From Mytilisepta virgata (taxonomy: Eukaryota > Mollusca > Bivalvia > Mytilida > Mytilidae), in contig CM051518.1 of assembly GCA_028015205.1 (NCBI GenBank), forward strand, positions 59,289,978 through 59,353,977: a DNA stretch of 64,000 nt, in the 5' to 3' direction. The position numbers were made by a program, and so were the translations under genes. This document shows, piece by piece, positions 13,165-25,189 of the stretch. Under the pieces are notes generated by a model that saw only the letters and a list, made by a program, of their open reading frames with translations, made no database searches and was not told the DNA's origin. Position 1 is the stretch's first letter. Every line of letters starts with the position of its first letter.

Positions 13165-13689
13165 TTTCGCTACAATCATTAATATTCAACTAAAAGTAAA
13201 ATCATTCAATATTCTCATGATTGTTGCTAACTCAGTATGATTAACATGTTTTTATACATTTGATATTGACATTAACTACTATTTTTGCATTTACAATAAT
13301 TATTCAACCACAAACGTCATTGTACATATATTTATAAATTAAAAAAAAAATCCAAATTTAAGGTGTTCTTAGTAAATTTAAAGACCAAATATGTTGATAG
13401 GATGTCTTCAATAAAAGTGTGCTAGACTGAATTGTTTTAATTTGTCGCAACGTTTACCTCCCTTTTAAACAATATGGACCTTCATTAAACATTCGCTGGA
13501 ACTGAAGGTACGGAACTCTTACGTTTGTTCACAAAGTTTGAATTGTATTCTTTTAGGATATCGGTGCCATAAAGTAGCACGTAATTCTTCCAGATGTCCC
13601 GCAACTTAACGACAACGACCTCGGTAATTATCGGCGAACTTCGGAAACGCAATGAACACAACAACAAAGTGTTTCAAATTTGAGAAAGA

Positions 13690-14050
13690 TCCTGCTTTAA
13701 GCTATTTTTAGTTAAAGAGAAACACACGTTCTGAGAGTATTGCTGAGCAATACAATATCCCCTACTGGCTAGAGCTGTGAGAAAATACAACAATTTATTT
13801 TTTGGAAATAATTTCTATTTCCAAGGGCAATTACTCTCACAATAATTATCTGATCAGCCTGAAACTAAAACTTGATCTTTAGTTTATCATTATAAGCTCA
13901 TTTACCAAAAAATAAGATCAGTTGGTTAAACTCAAATAAAATCAGTTTGTTAAACTGTTTCTGGAAGAAGTCCGGAAAACTTTAGTGCGACTCACGGACA
14001 CACAGAATGCACAACTATAGTCCCCTTCGGCGTTGCCGGTAGGGACTAAT
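13690..14050. repeat. Dispersed repeat, related to 54646-54900
   Basis: Contains TTCTGAGAGTATTGCTGAGCAATACAATA and AGCCTGAAACTAAAACTTGATC. The diverged sequence near 54650-54870 has both blocks in the same order. It ends with a TAGTCCCCTTCGGCG...GGTAGGGACTA inverted end at about 14019-14048. Non-coding; probably a MITE or SINE-like element. Confidence 0.5.
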
Positions 14051-14429
14051 AATCATATTTCACGTTTATGATCTATTATGCTCCGGATACCATGATTTTC
14101 TTTTATGGTATTGTTGTTTTATTTTTTTATCGTATCAGCTTTATTAGCTCAATTAAGCCCAATTAAGGGCCAGTGGCTTACAAATAAGAACACTGAACAA
14201 AAAAACAATTAAGTGATGCAATTACAGTAGAAGATACAAATGATACTAAATGTCCTCCGACTTCAGTGCAAAAGACTGTTTAAGAAAGGAACCAAGCAAT
14301 TTCAATGTTACCCGGATACAGAATAGCTTCAAGTCTAGTTTGTGCATCTTGATTTTAATTTAAATTTATTCTATTAAAATAATATTCTCTGACGTTTTTA
14401 TTTATTTTACAGTAGACCTATATTCTAGA

Positions 14430-15080
14430 TCACGTGTTGTCGTTGAATGACGACAAATTCCAAGACTTTCTACATTTCGTCTACCCTAGTGAGCTTGAAA
14501 GTAAGGTTACTACAGATACATTAAATTCCGCTACATATTTGGATTTGTTTCTTGAAATAGACAATGAGGGACATTTGAAGACAAAACTTTATGACAAACG
14601 AGATGACTTCAACTTTCCTATTGTGAACTTGACCTTCTTGAGTAGCAATATACCAGCATTGCATGCATATTGCGTTTACGTTTCTCGGCTTATCTGACAT
14701 TCAAGGGCATGCATGAGTTTCGTGACTTTCGACAAAGAGGATTACTGATGTCACAAAAGCTGCTTAACCATTATTTTATTAGGGATAAGTTGATGTCATC
14801 ACTTAGGAAATTTTACGGTCGTAACATTTCATGTACTTCCACCGATTTGTGACTACCACCGGATTCACTTTATTGAACTTCACGTAGGGTGCCGTATACG
14901 GAACAGGAATTGCTTAACCTTCCGGAGTAAATGAGTGCACTTCTGGTTTTTATAGGAGTTGGTGCTGTTCATTGTTTTTTAGTTTTCAGTGTTTATTTGT
15001 TGTGCTTGTGGTTGTTTATTTGTCTTCCTAGGTTTGTCTGTCTAAATGGATTGCTTTTTTTTTAATTTTCTCCTTAGAAT
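14430..15080 (+). pseudogene. Penelope-like retroelement 3' fragment
   Basis: Reads LHFVYPSELESKVTTDTL, TYLDLFLEIDNEG and KLYDKRDDFNFPIVN, then after a frameshift a tail ending RKFYGRN at about 14820. This is the C-terminal part of the element seen at 8161-10268. It is followed at 14950-15075 by a T-rich 3' tail (GTTCATTGTTTTTTAGTTTTC) that recurs at 16700-16815 and 58555-58680. Truncated at the 5' end; no active site. Confidence 0.7.
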
Positions 15081-15239
15081 AGAGAATTGAAATGGGGAAT
15101 GCGTCAAAGAGACAACAACCCGACCAAAGAGCAGAAAACAACCCAAGGTTACCAACGGGTCTTCAATGCAGTGAGAAAATCCTGCACCTGGAGGCGGGCT
15201 TCAGCTGGCCCCTAAACAATATTGCATACTAGTTCAGCG

Positions 15240-16140
15240 AAGCGGACGTACATTTGTCCTCCTCTACATTATTATATTTTAAATATTCTTCCATTTTATA
15301 ATTTTCTTTTAAATGTCAAAATATTTCAAGTTTGCTATTTCTTCAATATTTTGGAGTTTCTCCATAAAATGTCTTTCATAATTTCTAAGATTTTATTTTG
15401 TGATATGTTTCTATTAATCAAATTCGAAATAGGTTCTGAATCCTGTATATCTAATAATGTTGTAATATACTTTATATAAGTAAACCACGAATCAACACCT
15501 TTGGAATCTATTTCTTTCAAAGCCTGATAGCTCTCTTTTAAAATTGGATTAACATTTAGAATATTTAGCCAATATAATAAAGATTGCACTTTTATGAAAT
15601 TATTTACTGGACATCTACCTAATTCTGATCTCGAAGCTACACTTTTTTTTTATTTTCACAAATCTTATATAAACCCTATCTGCTAAAGATTTATCCATGA
15701 AATTAAAATAGTGTGCTACATTATTATATTTTGTTGCCCTAACTGCAGAATTGTCATATGACCTATAACATATTCGCCATTGTAGGTTTATATTGGCCAA
15801 ACCAATGAATCAAAAAGTTGACATGATAAATTAACAGGGGTAGATTCAAATGACTTGTACCTGCTTTAATTGAGTATAAGACCTTCAACGCTTTTTGAGA
15901 CAAATGTTTAGCACATTGTGTCAAATTTCCATTTTTAGCTAATGTTGTTCCTAAGAATTTAAATTCGTCAACAGTTTCTATTTTGTCTTTTTTGTAATAC
16001 ATTTGAATATCGTATTTATTTCTTCCATTCCGAAAATCATAGTCTTTGTCTTTTTACAATTTACAGTAAGATGCCACTTAACACAATAGTTGGCTAAGCT
16101 AGTTAAAGAATTTTGTAATCATTCTTTGGTTTCAGATGTA
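15240..16140 (-). pseudogene. LINE-type reverse transcriptase C-terminal fragment
   Basis: The minus strand reads, in order, VDEFKFLGTTLAKNGNL near 15960, an ALKVLYSIKAGT segment near 15880, an RVYIRFVKIKK segment near 15650, then SLLYWLNILNVNPILKESYQ from 15589. Frames change between the blocks. The pattern of a FLG motif followed by repeated Lys/Ala helices is typical of the end of non-LTR retrotransposon RT (established knowledge of the family). A related fragment lies at 26000-26830. Inactive. Confidence 0.65.
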
Positions 16141-16224
16141 AGAATAGAAAATTACCGATTTTAGAGTTCATAATTCTGCTCAAATTTTTTCCAATAAAAA
16201 GGGGAAGTCATACATATCAAAGTT

Positions 16225-16425
16225 CATTTGATTCCAATCAAACATTCCAGGCGTCCTTTTTCAAGGTGAAAAATTATATCCAAATCACATAATGTTTCAC
16301 CTTGAAGAGGGCCCCCGACCGAAACTTTGGAATGTTTGATGGGAATTAAATCACATAATTTTTCACCTTGAAGAAGGCCGCCGGCCGAAACGTTGGAATG
16401 TTTGACGGGAATTAAATGAACATTG
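16225..16425. repeat. Short repeat with TTCACCTTGAAGARGGCC motif
   Basis: Two near-direct copies of a segment of about 77 bp: CATAATGTTTCACCTTGAAG... followed by CGAAACTTTGGAATGTTTGA at about 16287, and again at about 16353. The first part (AATCAAACATTCCAGG...CTTTTTCAAGGTGAAAAATTA) is its inverted partner. Small foldback repeat, non-coding. Confidence 0.65.
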
Positions 16426-16659
16426 GAATTTTAGAGTTGTTAAAAGTTAATGGCATATTTTCGTCCTTAGAAAAAATACTACAAATGTCATTTATATATA
16501 TATTGAAAAGAGTTGGTCCCAAGGAATCCCCATCTATCACTCCTCTATCTATTTCAAAATATTCACTGTGTTTATTTCAATCTTTAAAGATGAAAGTCTA
16601 TTGGCATTTACATTTTGAATTACAGTTATCATATTAATGAATGAAATTTAAACTGCTTA

Positions 16660-16815
16660 CCCTTCCGGAGCACATGAGTTCCCTCCTGTTTTTTTTATAG
16701 GAGTTCGTGTTGTTCATTCTTTTTTAGTTTTCAGTGTTTTTGTTGTGCTTGTGGTTGTTCATATGTCTTCCCGGGTTTGTCTAATGGATTTCGTTTTTTT
16801 ATTTGCTCCTTAGGT
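16660..16815 (+). repeat. Retroelement 3' tail repeat
   Basis: CTTCCGGAGCACATGAGTTCCC followed by GGAGTTCGTGTTGTTCATTC and TGTCTTCCCGGGTTTGTC. The same string of motifs follows the Penelope-like fragment at 14920-15075 and appears at 58555-58680. It marks the 3' end of one retroelement family. Confidence 0.65.
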
Positions 16816-18540
16816 ATATCAGTAATCATCGTGCTTTCCTCAATCTATGAAGCATGCAAATATTGTCTTTTTACTCAAATTCATTTATTTATTTTTAGTT
16901 TTATGTCATAAATTGTACTTACAGTTTTTATGGCAAATAAAGTTTATAAGATATCCGATGTTTCAAGAAACAAGGTAAATAAACTCCGATTCGAAATCTA
17001 CTGCACATCTAAGTTCTTAACAAACCTTCACCAAGTAAGACAAAAATGTTTGAAAGCAAATAATAATGATTAAAATAATAATTAAAACTGCGAGAAATTC
17101 AATAAAGAGTTACACTTTAGCTTTACTTTGCCCGAGAATGTTTTTTAACAAAAGTCCTGGCTGTATTATACATGTATCCGATTCAACTTTTAAAGCAACA
17201 AGTTGGGTCCTCCAGAAAAGCAATGGGTTAAAGATAATCCTACACTAAAATTGAAACAAGCAAAAATTGCTGAAATTAAGAAATATGTAACATTGTGAAA
17301 TCATTTTAATATTCATTTCTGTACATTTTGACGACAGCGTTAAATAAGAATTTTTCAAAATAAAATTCCTAATACCAATTTTGATCTTGAAAACCAAAAC
17401 AACAATCCAAAAAGTTGAAGAGCAAATTAAAAAATCCAAAACCATTTAAGGACAGAGTTATGCATTAGGGAAATACTCTTTAGTTTTCACTAATGTTATA
17501 TATTTTTTTGTATCAGTTAAAAAATGATTATTTCAAACAGCATATTAGTATCTATGGTCAATACCCCGATATATTCGAAACTGCATTTTGATCACCTTTC
17601 AATTTTCAGACGTTTTATATTTAACTACATAGTATAATATGCTGTCAAATACACTATGAACATGTAGTTTGTCTCTGACGAATCATCAGTAAAAATGTGA
17701 CAGGTCACACAAACACTTCTTTTAACGAGATTAAAATATGAATTAATTAGCATTCTGTATAATGAAGAGGTCACCCAGAACAATTACTGTAATGCTGATC
17801 TGATGTCATTATCATTTTATTTTGGAATATACATCTTTGAAAAATGTAAATCACTAACTACACAATAATGACATTGGCATCACATTACTCTGGGACAGGA
17901 AAGTTGTATCTTAGTTACAGTAAAATTTAATAATGTTTTCCTTGTTTAGTTTTGAACACGATTATCTGTGTACAAGCATCTTATAAAATATACATCTCAG
18001 GTTCCGTACGAGAGGGAGAAATACCATACCGCTTGCATAGAAATAATGCCATGGAAATCTAGTACTAGTAGGCTCTGCGTCTGTTAGAATTAAGACACAT
18101 CCGTATGATTCAAAGTATCAAACCAAAAAGATGTCACTTTTTTTATTTTAAAATACACTTGGTATTTACAGTTGGGGGAGAATTGATGCGGTATAAATCT
18201 TGTCAAACATATTACACTAAATACTCCGGCACTGTTCTGTTAAGCTAAAAAAAAACCAGATTTGCTTGTATTTACATGCAATTAGATGTAACATTTTAAT
18301 AAAAAAAAAATTCTAAATTTGTTCAAATTATCGTTCAATTTTCTAGAACCAAAGAATTAAAAGGAAGGAAATACACAAATTCAGTCTTTGAAATGATCTA
18401 AAACGGGCGATTTTTTTTTAATGGGGTCATAGTACGTGTGAAATTTGAAATGATTTTTATAATTTCCTTAGTTGGAGGATAGTATAGCGAGGCACTGTCA
18501 TTTGGTTGTTTTGCTCTTGTGTTCTTTAATTCCAGTTTGA
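16816..18540. other. Intergenic, nothing recognised
   Basis: AT-rich sequence with short ORFs that show no family resemblance or cysteine pattern. No exon of the array family was found here on either strand. Confidence 0.4.
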
Positions 18541-18674
18541 TTTATAATCATTTTATTTGTAATAAAACTAGAGGCTCCCAGGAGTCTGTATCGCCTACCT
18601 GGAAAAGATTTGAAGACTTAAAGCAGAATATATTGTTTGATCATGTTCATCTTGCCAATTTTTTCACTGGTTTC

Positions 18675-19550
18675 AAACAAGATCTTTCAGTGAATGTTAC
18701 TATATGGTCCTATGCTAAACTATGTTCGGTTCTGGCAGCCATCTGGGATGGTGGGCGGGGTAATTGCATACAATTCTGAAATATGACTGCTGCCAAGTTT
18801 TGTTCCAATTGGCTTTATGGCTTAAGACAAGAAAATCTTAAATTTCCCATAGGGTCCTTTGTTAAACTGATTTTGGCTCTGGCAGCCATCTTAGATGTCG
18901 GGCGGGGTCTTCGCATATAATTCTGAAAGAGGACCACACGAGGACCATTGTTATCAAGTTTTGTTCCAATTGACTTTGTGGTTTCAGACAAGAAAATCTG
19001 AGTAAATTTCCATGGGGTCCTATAGTAATACATACTTGGATCTAGCGCCAATCTTGGAAGGTGGGCGGGATAATCGGATATAATTCTGAAAGAGGACCTC
19101 CTAAGGACCATTCCTGCCAACTTTTGATCCAAATTTCATGGCTTTGTGGTTTCAGACAAGAGTAAATTTCCAATAGGGTCCTATGTTAAACTATATTCGG
19201 CCCTGGTGGACATCTTGGACAGCGGGCGGGGTTATCGGATACAACCTGAAAGAGGACCACCTAAGGATCAGTAATGCCAAGTTTTTTTTGCAATTGCCTT
19301 TGGTGTTTCATACGAGAAATATCTTTTAAGTAAATTTACCTTAGGTCCTATGTTAAACAATGTTCGGCTCTGGCGACCATCTTGTATGGTGGATGGGGTC
19401 ATCGGATATAATTCTGAAAGAGGACCTCTAAGGACCATTGCTGTCAGGTTTTGTTTGAATTGGCCCAGTGGTATCAAAGGAGAAGATCTTTAAAGGAAAG
19501 ATTACAACGACGGACGACAGACAGACGCCAATTGATGGCAATAGCTCATC
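18675..19550. repeat. Tandem repeat, five units of about 155-165 bp
   Basis: Units begin near 18702, 18848, 19013, 19171 and 19340 with GGTCCTWTGTTAAACT and contain GGGCGGGGT, AATTCTGAAAGAGGACC and CCAAGTTTTGTTCCAATTG. The array ends with ACGACGGACGACAGACAGAC and GATGGCAATAGCTCATC, a tail related to the ends of the 2822-5520 foldback element. Non-coding. Confidence 0.8.
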
Positions 19551-19704
19551 AAAATGGATCAAACGAGACACACAGAACAAGGTATTTTCACTGCTATGTA
19601 GTTCTATGTAGTTCTTCGTAACAACTGATTATCTAGCTTGTCAACACTGAGATTGTGACTTTGAATCCAAGTTGTACCAACTTTAATGACATGCATTGTT
19701 CCAA

Positions 19705-19800
19705 AGTCGGTCGGTGGTTCTCTCCGGGTACCAGCACTCCTCAACCACTGAAAGCGGGTCGCAATGATATAGCCAACTGCCCGAAAGTTGCGTAAAATAC
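19705..19800 (+). repeat. SINE fragment
   Basis: GTCGGTGGTTCTCTCCGGGTACC matches the central domain of the SINE at 40986-41187. The rest is diverged. Confidence 0.45.
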
Positions 19801-20208
19801 AGAAAAACTCAAATCAAGGTAACATAATCTTTTTTGAAAATTTAATTTTCTTTCAAATGCAGAGGGTGATATTTTCCAAATACACTGTACGCTGCCAACT
19901 ATGGTTTAGTCAAGACATCAGTATCACTAACTTGCAACGGGTTTCCTTTTGTTTTTAAATTGCAGAACACAGAAACGAATACGACGCCAAGTTTGTTTTT
20001 ATCTGTTGAAACGCGAATAGGTTTATCTTTACGTGAGGAAACACCTGCCGATTAAGCTTCGTTGTACAGTTTTTCAAAATGAGAAAACTAAAATTACTTT
20101 ACAGTTCTGCCCTGGCTCGGAGGAGATATGTCAATGGCAATTTTCCAAAGTACTCTACTTGGATTTGTTACCGCATTTGACGACTACAAGTACAGGACAT
20201 ATTTTGCA

Positions 20209-20210
<2 letters not shown>

Positions 20211-20250
<40 letters not shown>
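20211..20250. repeat. (TA)n microsatellite
   Basis: About 20 TA dinucleotides, some 100 bp upstream of exon 1 of gene B. Its length may vary and could influence the proximal promoter. Confidence 0.95.
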
Positions 20251-20253
<3 letters not shown>

Positions 20254-20346
20254 TTGTGATTCCTTGTCATTTTATCATTTGTGTGTTTTCAACTTGTGAA
20301 AAAAATTTGACTTTTAATATTTTATATACGGGGTAAAATTTTAGAA

Positions 20347-22739
20347 ATGCTAAATAAGAGAATAATTTTTGGATTTCTTTCGTTATCCCTTTGCGCTTTA
20401 TATCAGGAAGCTTATGGTAAGGATACGTTTAGCTCATACATAAATTAAAATAAATCAACCAAACCATTTCTTCATTTTGACAAAAACGCTTCATAGACAC
20501 AGGCACTTAGGATCAGAATTTTTTTTCATTTCAGAATTTATTGGTAAAATTGTTGTTCAAACATATTTATTTACATTATTTTGACTATTCTCTTCATGCC
20601 TGACTTCTTTTGTCTAAATGTATATGCACATGTATACAGCTCTGACGAAAACGTGATTATTATAAAAACAACATAACATAAAGAGGTCTTCTCAGCCTAG
20701 CTAAAAAGTACTGGTAGATGAAAATTTCTTTATTTTGTTTTTTTTTTATTTGTTTTGTGCAATTTCATTACGTTAAGTTTTATTATTACAAGATGGCATT
20801 TTTTCTTGATCCTGATTGGCCGAAAATAGCAGACGAGGTTGTGATTACCCGCGATAGCAACCTAACAATTATCCAAAACTCAGAACTCGTGGATATGACC
20901 TAAAAATAAAAGTGGTATGTTATGCGGAATTTGATAGCAACCAAAAATGATCTAAAAATAGAATGGGGACTTTACTAAAAGTGGTAGGATACGCAGAATT
21001 TGATAGCAACCTAATATGATCTAAAAATAGAATGGGGACTTTACTAAAATTTACATTTGTTGAATACTGTTTAAAAAATACACTGTTGATTATCATTTTT
21101 TTATGCCATAATAATGTAATAAAACACTTATTGACTTTGAAGTAGTTTTCTACCGAATTATCAACCCTTAAAATGAATATTTAGCTCGTCTTCGGCTCGG
21201 TGAATGTTACCATATTGTCGGTTGATAAATTCCGATAGCAACCTAGTTCAAAGTCATTAAATGTATATTGTTATATTATAGTGGTATCTTAAAAACTACA
21301 CACTAAAAACTACACATTACATCATATATAAAATAACAATCCAAAGATACTAATATTAGATATAGTAAACTTATACTATGCTGTATACGACGCATTTTAA
21401 GGAGTTACCTCTCATTAGCAGCATTAAACCGAAACATTTGGAAGACCAAAAACCAAACTTATATTAAACAAGAAGTACTCAACCAAAAATACCGAAATAG
21501 GAAGCCAAATTTCAGCTAAGGAGATCTACCATGTGCAATACAAGGAATGAACCCTTAGTATTTCTATTATTTTTGAATTTTGCTAAATACTGGTAATTTC
21601 TGTAACAAATCAATGAATAATCATGTCAGACAAGTCTGACGACTGGGTTGGCGAATACCCTCGGGGACCTAAGGTCCACCAGCAAGGGCATCGTCCCAGG
21701 AGTTTCAAAATAACAATCCAAAGATACTAATGACTGTAATGTCCTACTCAGACTGGCATATGGTTAGAAGTTAAAAAAAAATACATACAAAAATCAACAA
21801 AAATGCAAAATTTTAAAAAACTGAATAAAAAACAAAACAATCAAAACTCATCAGAAAAGAGCAATAATTTAACATAAAACCAAGAATTCAAAACAGTACA
21901 CTTTAATTGATCTTTTTTATTTCAGGTCAGAAAATATGCGAAAAATTTGGTTCTTATCAAATTTACTGCGATAAAGGATCTTGCTGTTTACAGTCTGGGG
22001 ATTGGTATTGTAATACAGGAAACATAGATCCTTCTAAATGTGAAAAGCCAAAAGAAATGTATGTTCTTTAAAAGTGTGATTCTAATGTAAGTCAGGAGCA
22101 AGTGCATACACTAAAGCTCGACTCCTATACATGTGCTTAATCATGTCTAATTAAAAATTAAAATATTATCAGATGCATGGCAAAGATGACCAATTCGTGT
22201 CGTCTATAGCATAAATTTTACATTTCACGTCAACGACAATTATTTTTAAAGATAATGAAGACATCAAATAACTGACATTAAATTATTAATTCCGTTTTGC
22301 AACTACCCATTTGGTATATTCGCAGTTTCAATTCAGAACGAAAAATGTCATGTAATTGATTTTAAAAACTATACATTTATAATATTTTATGTTTGTAGCC
22401 GTGTGCCGGGCCTTTGAATGAAAGGATATGGTCTATAAGTTGTTTACACAAAATGTTGTTTGCAATATTTTACAGCTTTATAAATGATTCCCTTCAACAA
22501 GAAAACAAACGTTTTATATACATATGAATAATTTGTACATTCGTATATAACATGTTAAATCTATTTGTTTCTTTTTTAGACCTGTATTGGGTATTGTGCT
22601 TATAATAGGCTGTAGTATTTTAGGAACAGTTCTAATCATGTGTCTTATGTACTGGGTATGGCAGAGAATGAGACGTGATCTTGACCGTGTATTATTGGTC
22701 AGAGGGAGTACTTCTAGACATTATAATAGTTGTTCTTGA
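20347..22739 (+). CDS. Array gene B: six-cysteine type I membrane protein, 3 exons, 120 aa
   Basis: Exons are 20347-20416, 21926-22058 and 22580-22739; donors GTAAGG and GTATGT, acceptors TTTCAG and TTTTAG, phases 1 and 2. Exon 1 encodes a signal peptide (FGFLSLSLCALYQ core). Exon 2 has C-x9-C-x4-CC-x7-C-x9-C with IYCDKGSCC and DWYC. Exon 3 starts P then a transmembrane segment (GIVLIIGCSILGTVLIM), followed by WQRMRRDLDRVLLV. Compared with gene C, five extra bases (TATAA) before the ancestral TAG shift the frame, so the protein ends RHYNSCS and stops at TGA. Closest relative is gene C, in exon 1, exon 2 and 5' flank (GTGTGTTTWYAASTTGTGAAA). Role unknown. Confidence 0.85.
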
Positions 22740-25189
22740 TGACGGCACAGTTTGTTGGTTTTCATTTTGTAACAGTTATTGGTGAACTTTATGCTTCGCT
22801 TCACAAATTAGTGTAACCAATGATAGTATTGGAGTATTATCTATGTCAATGTAAATGTTTCTTACGTCTATCGTTTCTGTTGTATATATATTGTTTCTTG
22901 AACTCTTTGACTGACTTTAAAATCTTCCATTTTATACAAAGAAAGTTGTCATACTGAAAGACAATGTGAAATTTTCAATAATTGGAGAACTACTGGTAAA
23001 CGATTCTCCTTCTAATTTGACGAGTGCAAACTCATTTAAGTAATTTTTCTCTCCAACCATATTATACGAAAATGAATATTATATAAACATGACTTTTCTT
23101 TTCTTAATGTCCAGTCAGATTTTGTACGACTATGATTAATCGTAAGTGTGACCTGATTTTCGGTCTTTTTGAATTTGTGTTCTATTAATGTCCTGAGAAC
23201 AGTCTCGAGTTTTGAAACTGGAACCATATTTAAAAAAAATTGACATCTTGAATTGAAGTTGGAAGGGAAACGTGAAATTTATTAAGGAAAAGCAGCTTAT
23301 GTGTCTTTAATGACTTGCCTCATCGGGTACACATGAAAATTATACAAGTATTGAGACCAGTAAAATCACAATTTCAGTAGGATTATCTTTCTGTAAAAAG
23401 TAGGAATTCAGCCCCCCCCCCCCCCCCTCCCAACCTTTTCAGGCAAAGTTGACGTTAGCTGGATTTTGGCTGAATTGTCTAGGCCCGTTTAGTTGTATTG
23501 CTAAGAATGTTTTTGTGTCTATTTAAAGCCCAAGTTTTGGTCACGAGTCTACCTAAAATTTAATCCAGAAATACGTAGCGTACACAGAATTGAGATATAT
23601 ATATATATATATATATCTGGGTTTACTTATACATGTTTAAATAATATCAATGTCTACATAAACCAGCAAAACACCATGTGCATCTGCATTCAACTCGAGT
23701 GTAAATATTAAAAATCTGAAAAAGAGAATGTCTTATTCCTGCAAAATGCAAAAAAGCAATGCCATAATACAACAATTAAATCTCAGGTTAAATCAGTTGT
23801 CAATACAGGTAGTGATTTCCCCTGAAATTTGTGAAGGCATGGTAAATTTTGTATTCTGAAGGCACTCAATGGTTAAAAAAGATAATATTGGGGGCACCCA
23901 ATCTTGACACAAGGGCAGTATATTTATCAAAATCAGCAATAAACAACTTTCACCCTAGTGTGATGGTGTAAAAGTTTCATAAAAGTTTGCCAACACAACA
24001 GGGGTTCATGATTAAATGAAGATCAGTTTCAAAAAGATAAGATTACACTAAAAATTGAAAGTTACATTTGGCTACCTGGGGGCACATTGTAAAATTCATG
24101 ATGAGGGCAGCATGGTGCTTAAAGATGGAGGCATGGTGCAGCACCATGCTAAATTGGTCTAGGAAAACCTCTAACAGGACTTAAAAATAGAAATATCATT
24201 CGAATAAGTTGGAATAACAAAATCAACGCTGTTTGCATATATCTACACAAATTGTCTACAAACGAAACAACAGTATTCCGATTTACATATACAATATACG
24301 TCATTAATTATAAATTTATTAGAACAAGCCTTGATTTAGCGTAATGTAGAACTCCAACCTCTGATGTTCAGCAACAAACTAGACGGCAAAGAAACAATTT
24401 TATTAGTTACATGTACTATTTTTCATTACCAATTTTGACCAATTGTTGAATTTATAAAAGTAAAATGCAGAATGCAATAAAAATTCAAACATTTTAAGCC
24501 AATACCACCCAGATTATCGGTAACGAAACAGTTGTACATGGAAGTTTGACAATAAAACATTTACGCAATCCATCTCCATGTAAAGAGATATCCAACAATT
24601 CAAAACGGCCCAGAATAAAGCGTGAGAAAAAAAGAAAAAAAGAAACAAAAAAATGAAAAGTTAAAAAAAACAAGAGCAGACAGATAATAACACAAAATGA
24701 TGCATTAGATGTGACTTTCTAAAGTTGAATTACTTAACAAAGTATATTCGATCCAGTTATGATAAAAAATTTAATAAAAAAACCAAATAGGTTATAAGGA
24801 AGGAACCCGTGAAATGAGATGAAGCAGGTGTAAGTGAAACTGGGGTTTACATGACATGTTTATATGATACAGCAGAACAATTATTAAAAAGTATCAGTTT
24901 TCAACTCCGTAATCAACATTTCCCCAAAAATTCTGCATTTGTTTTTGAATTATTCTCTATATTTTGAATATCAAGTTATTTTTAACCCACTAATTTTTCA
25001 ATCGTGTAAAAATCCCAACCAGAGCCTCAAGACTGATAGGGGATGGGTGAATGACAAGTTTCCTGACGAAAACAATTAAACAGGACGTATTTTCCATTAC
25101 CTGTGTATTTCTTTGTTATCCATCATTTGTGTGTTTATAAGTTGTGAAATAACTTTGACCTGAATATTTTCTAAGGAAAAAAATTGCAA
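22740..25189. other. Intergenic between genes B and C
   Basis: Contains the presumed 3' UTR of B (no clear AATAAA seen close by), a poly-C run at 23412-23427, a (TA)n tract at about 23596-23617 and a purine-rich stretch near 24620-24680. Segments with GGCATGGT and GGGCAGCATGGTGC at 23840-24140 look like an old dispersed repeat. The 40 bp before gene C resemble the B promoter-proximal region. No other gene seen. Confidence 0.45.
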
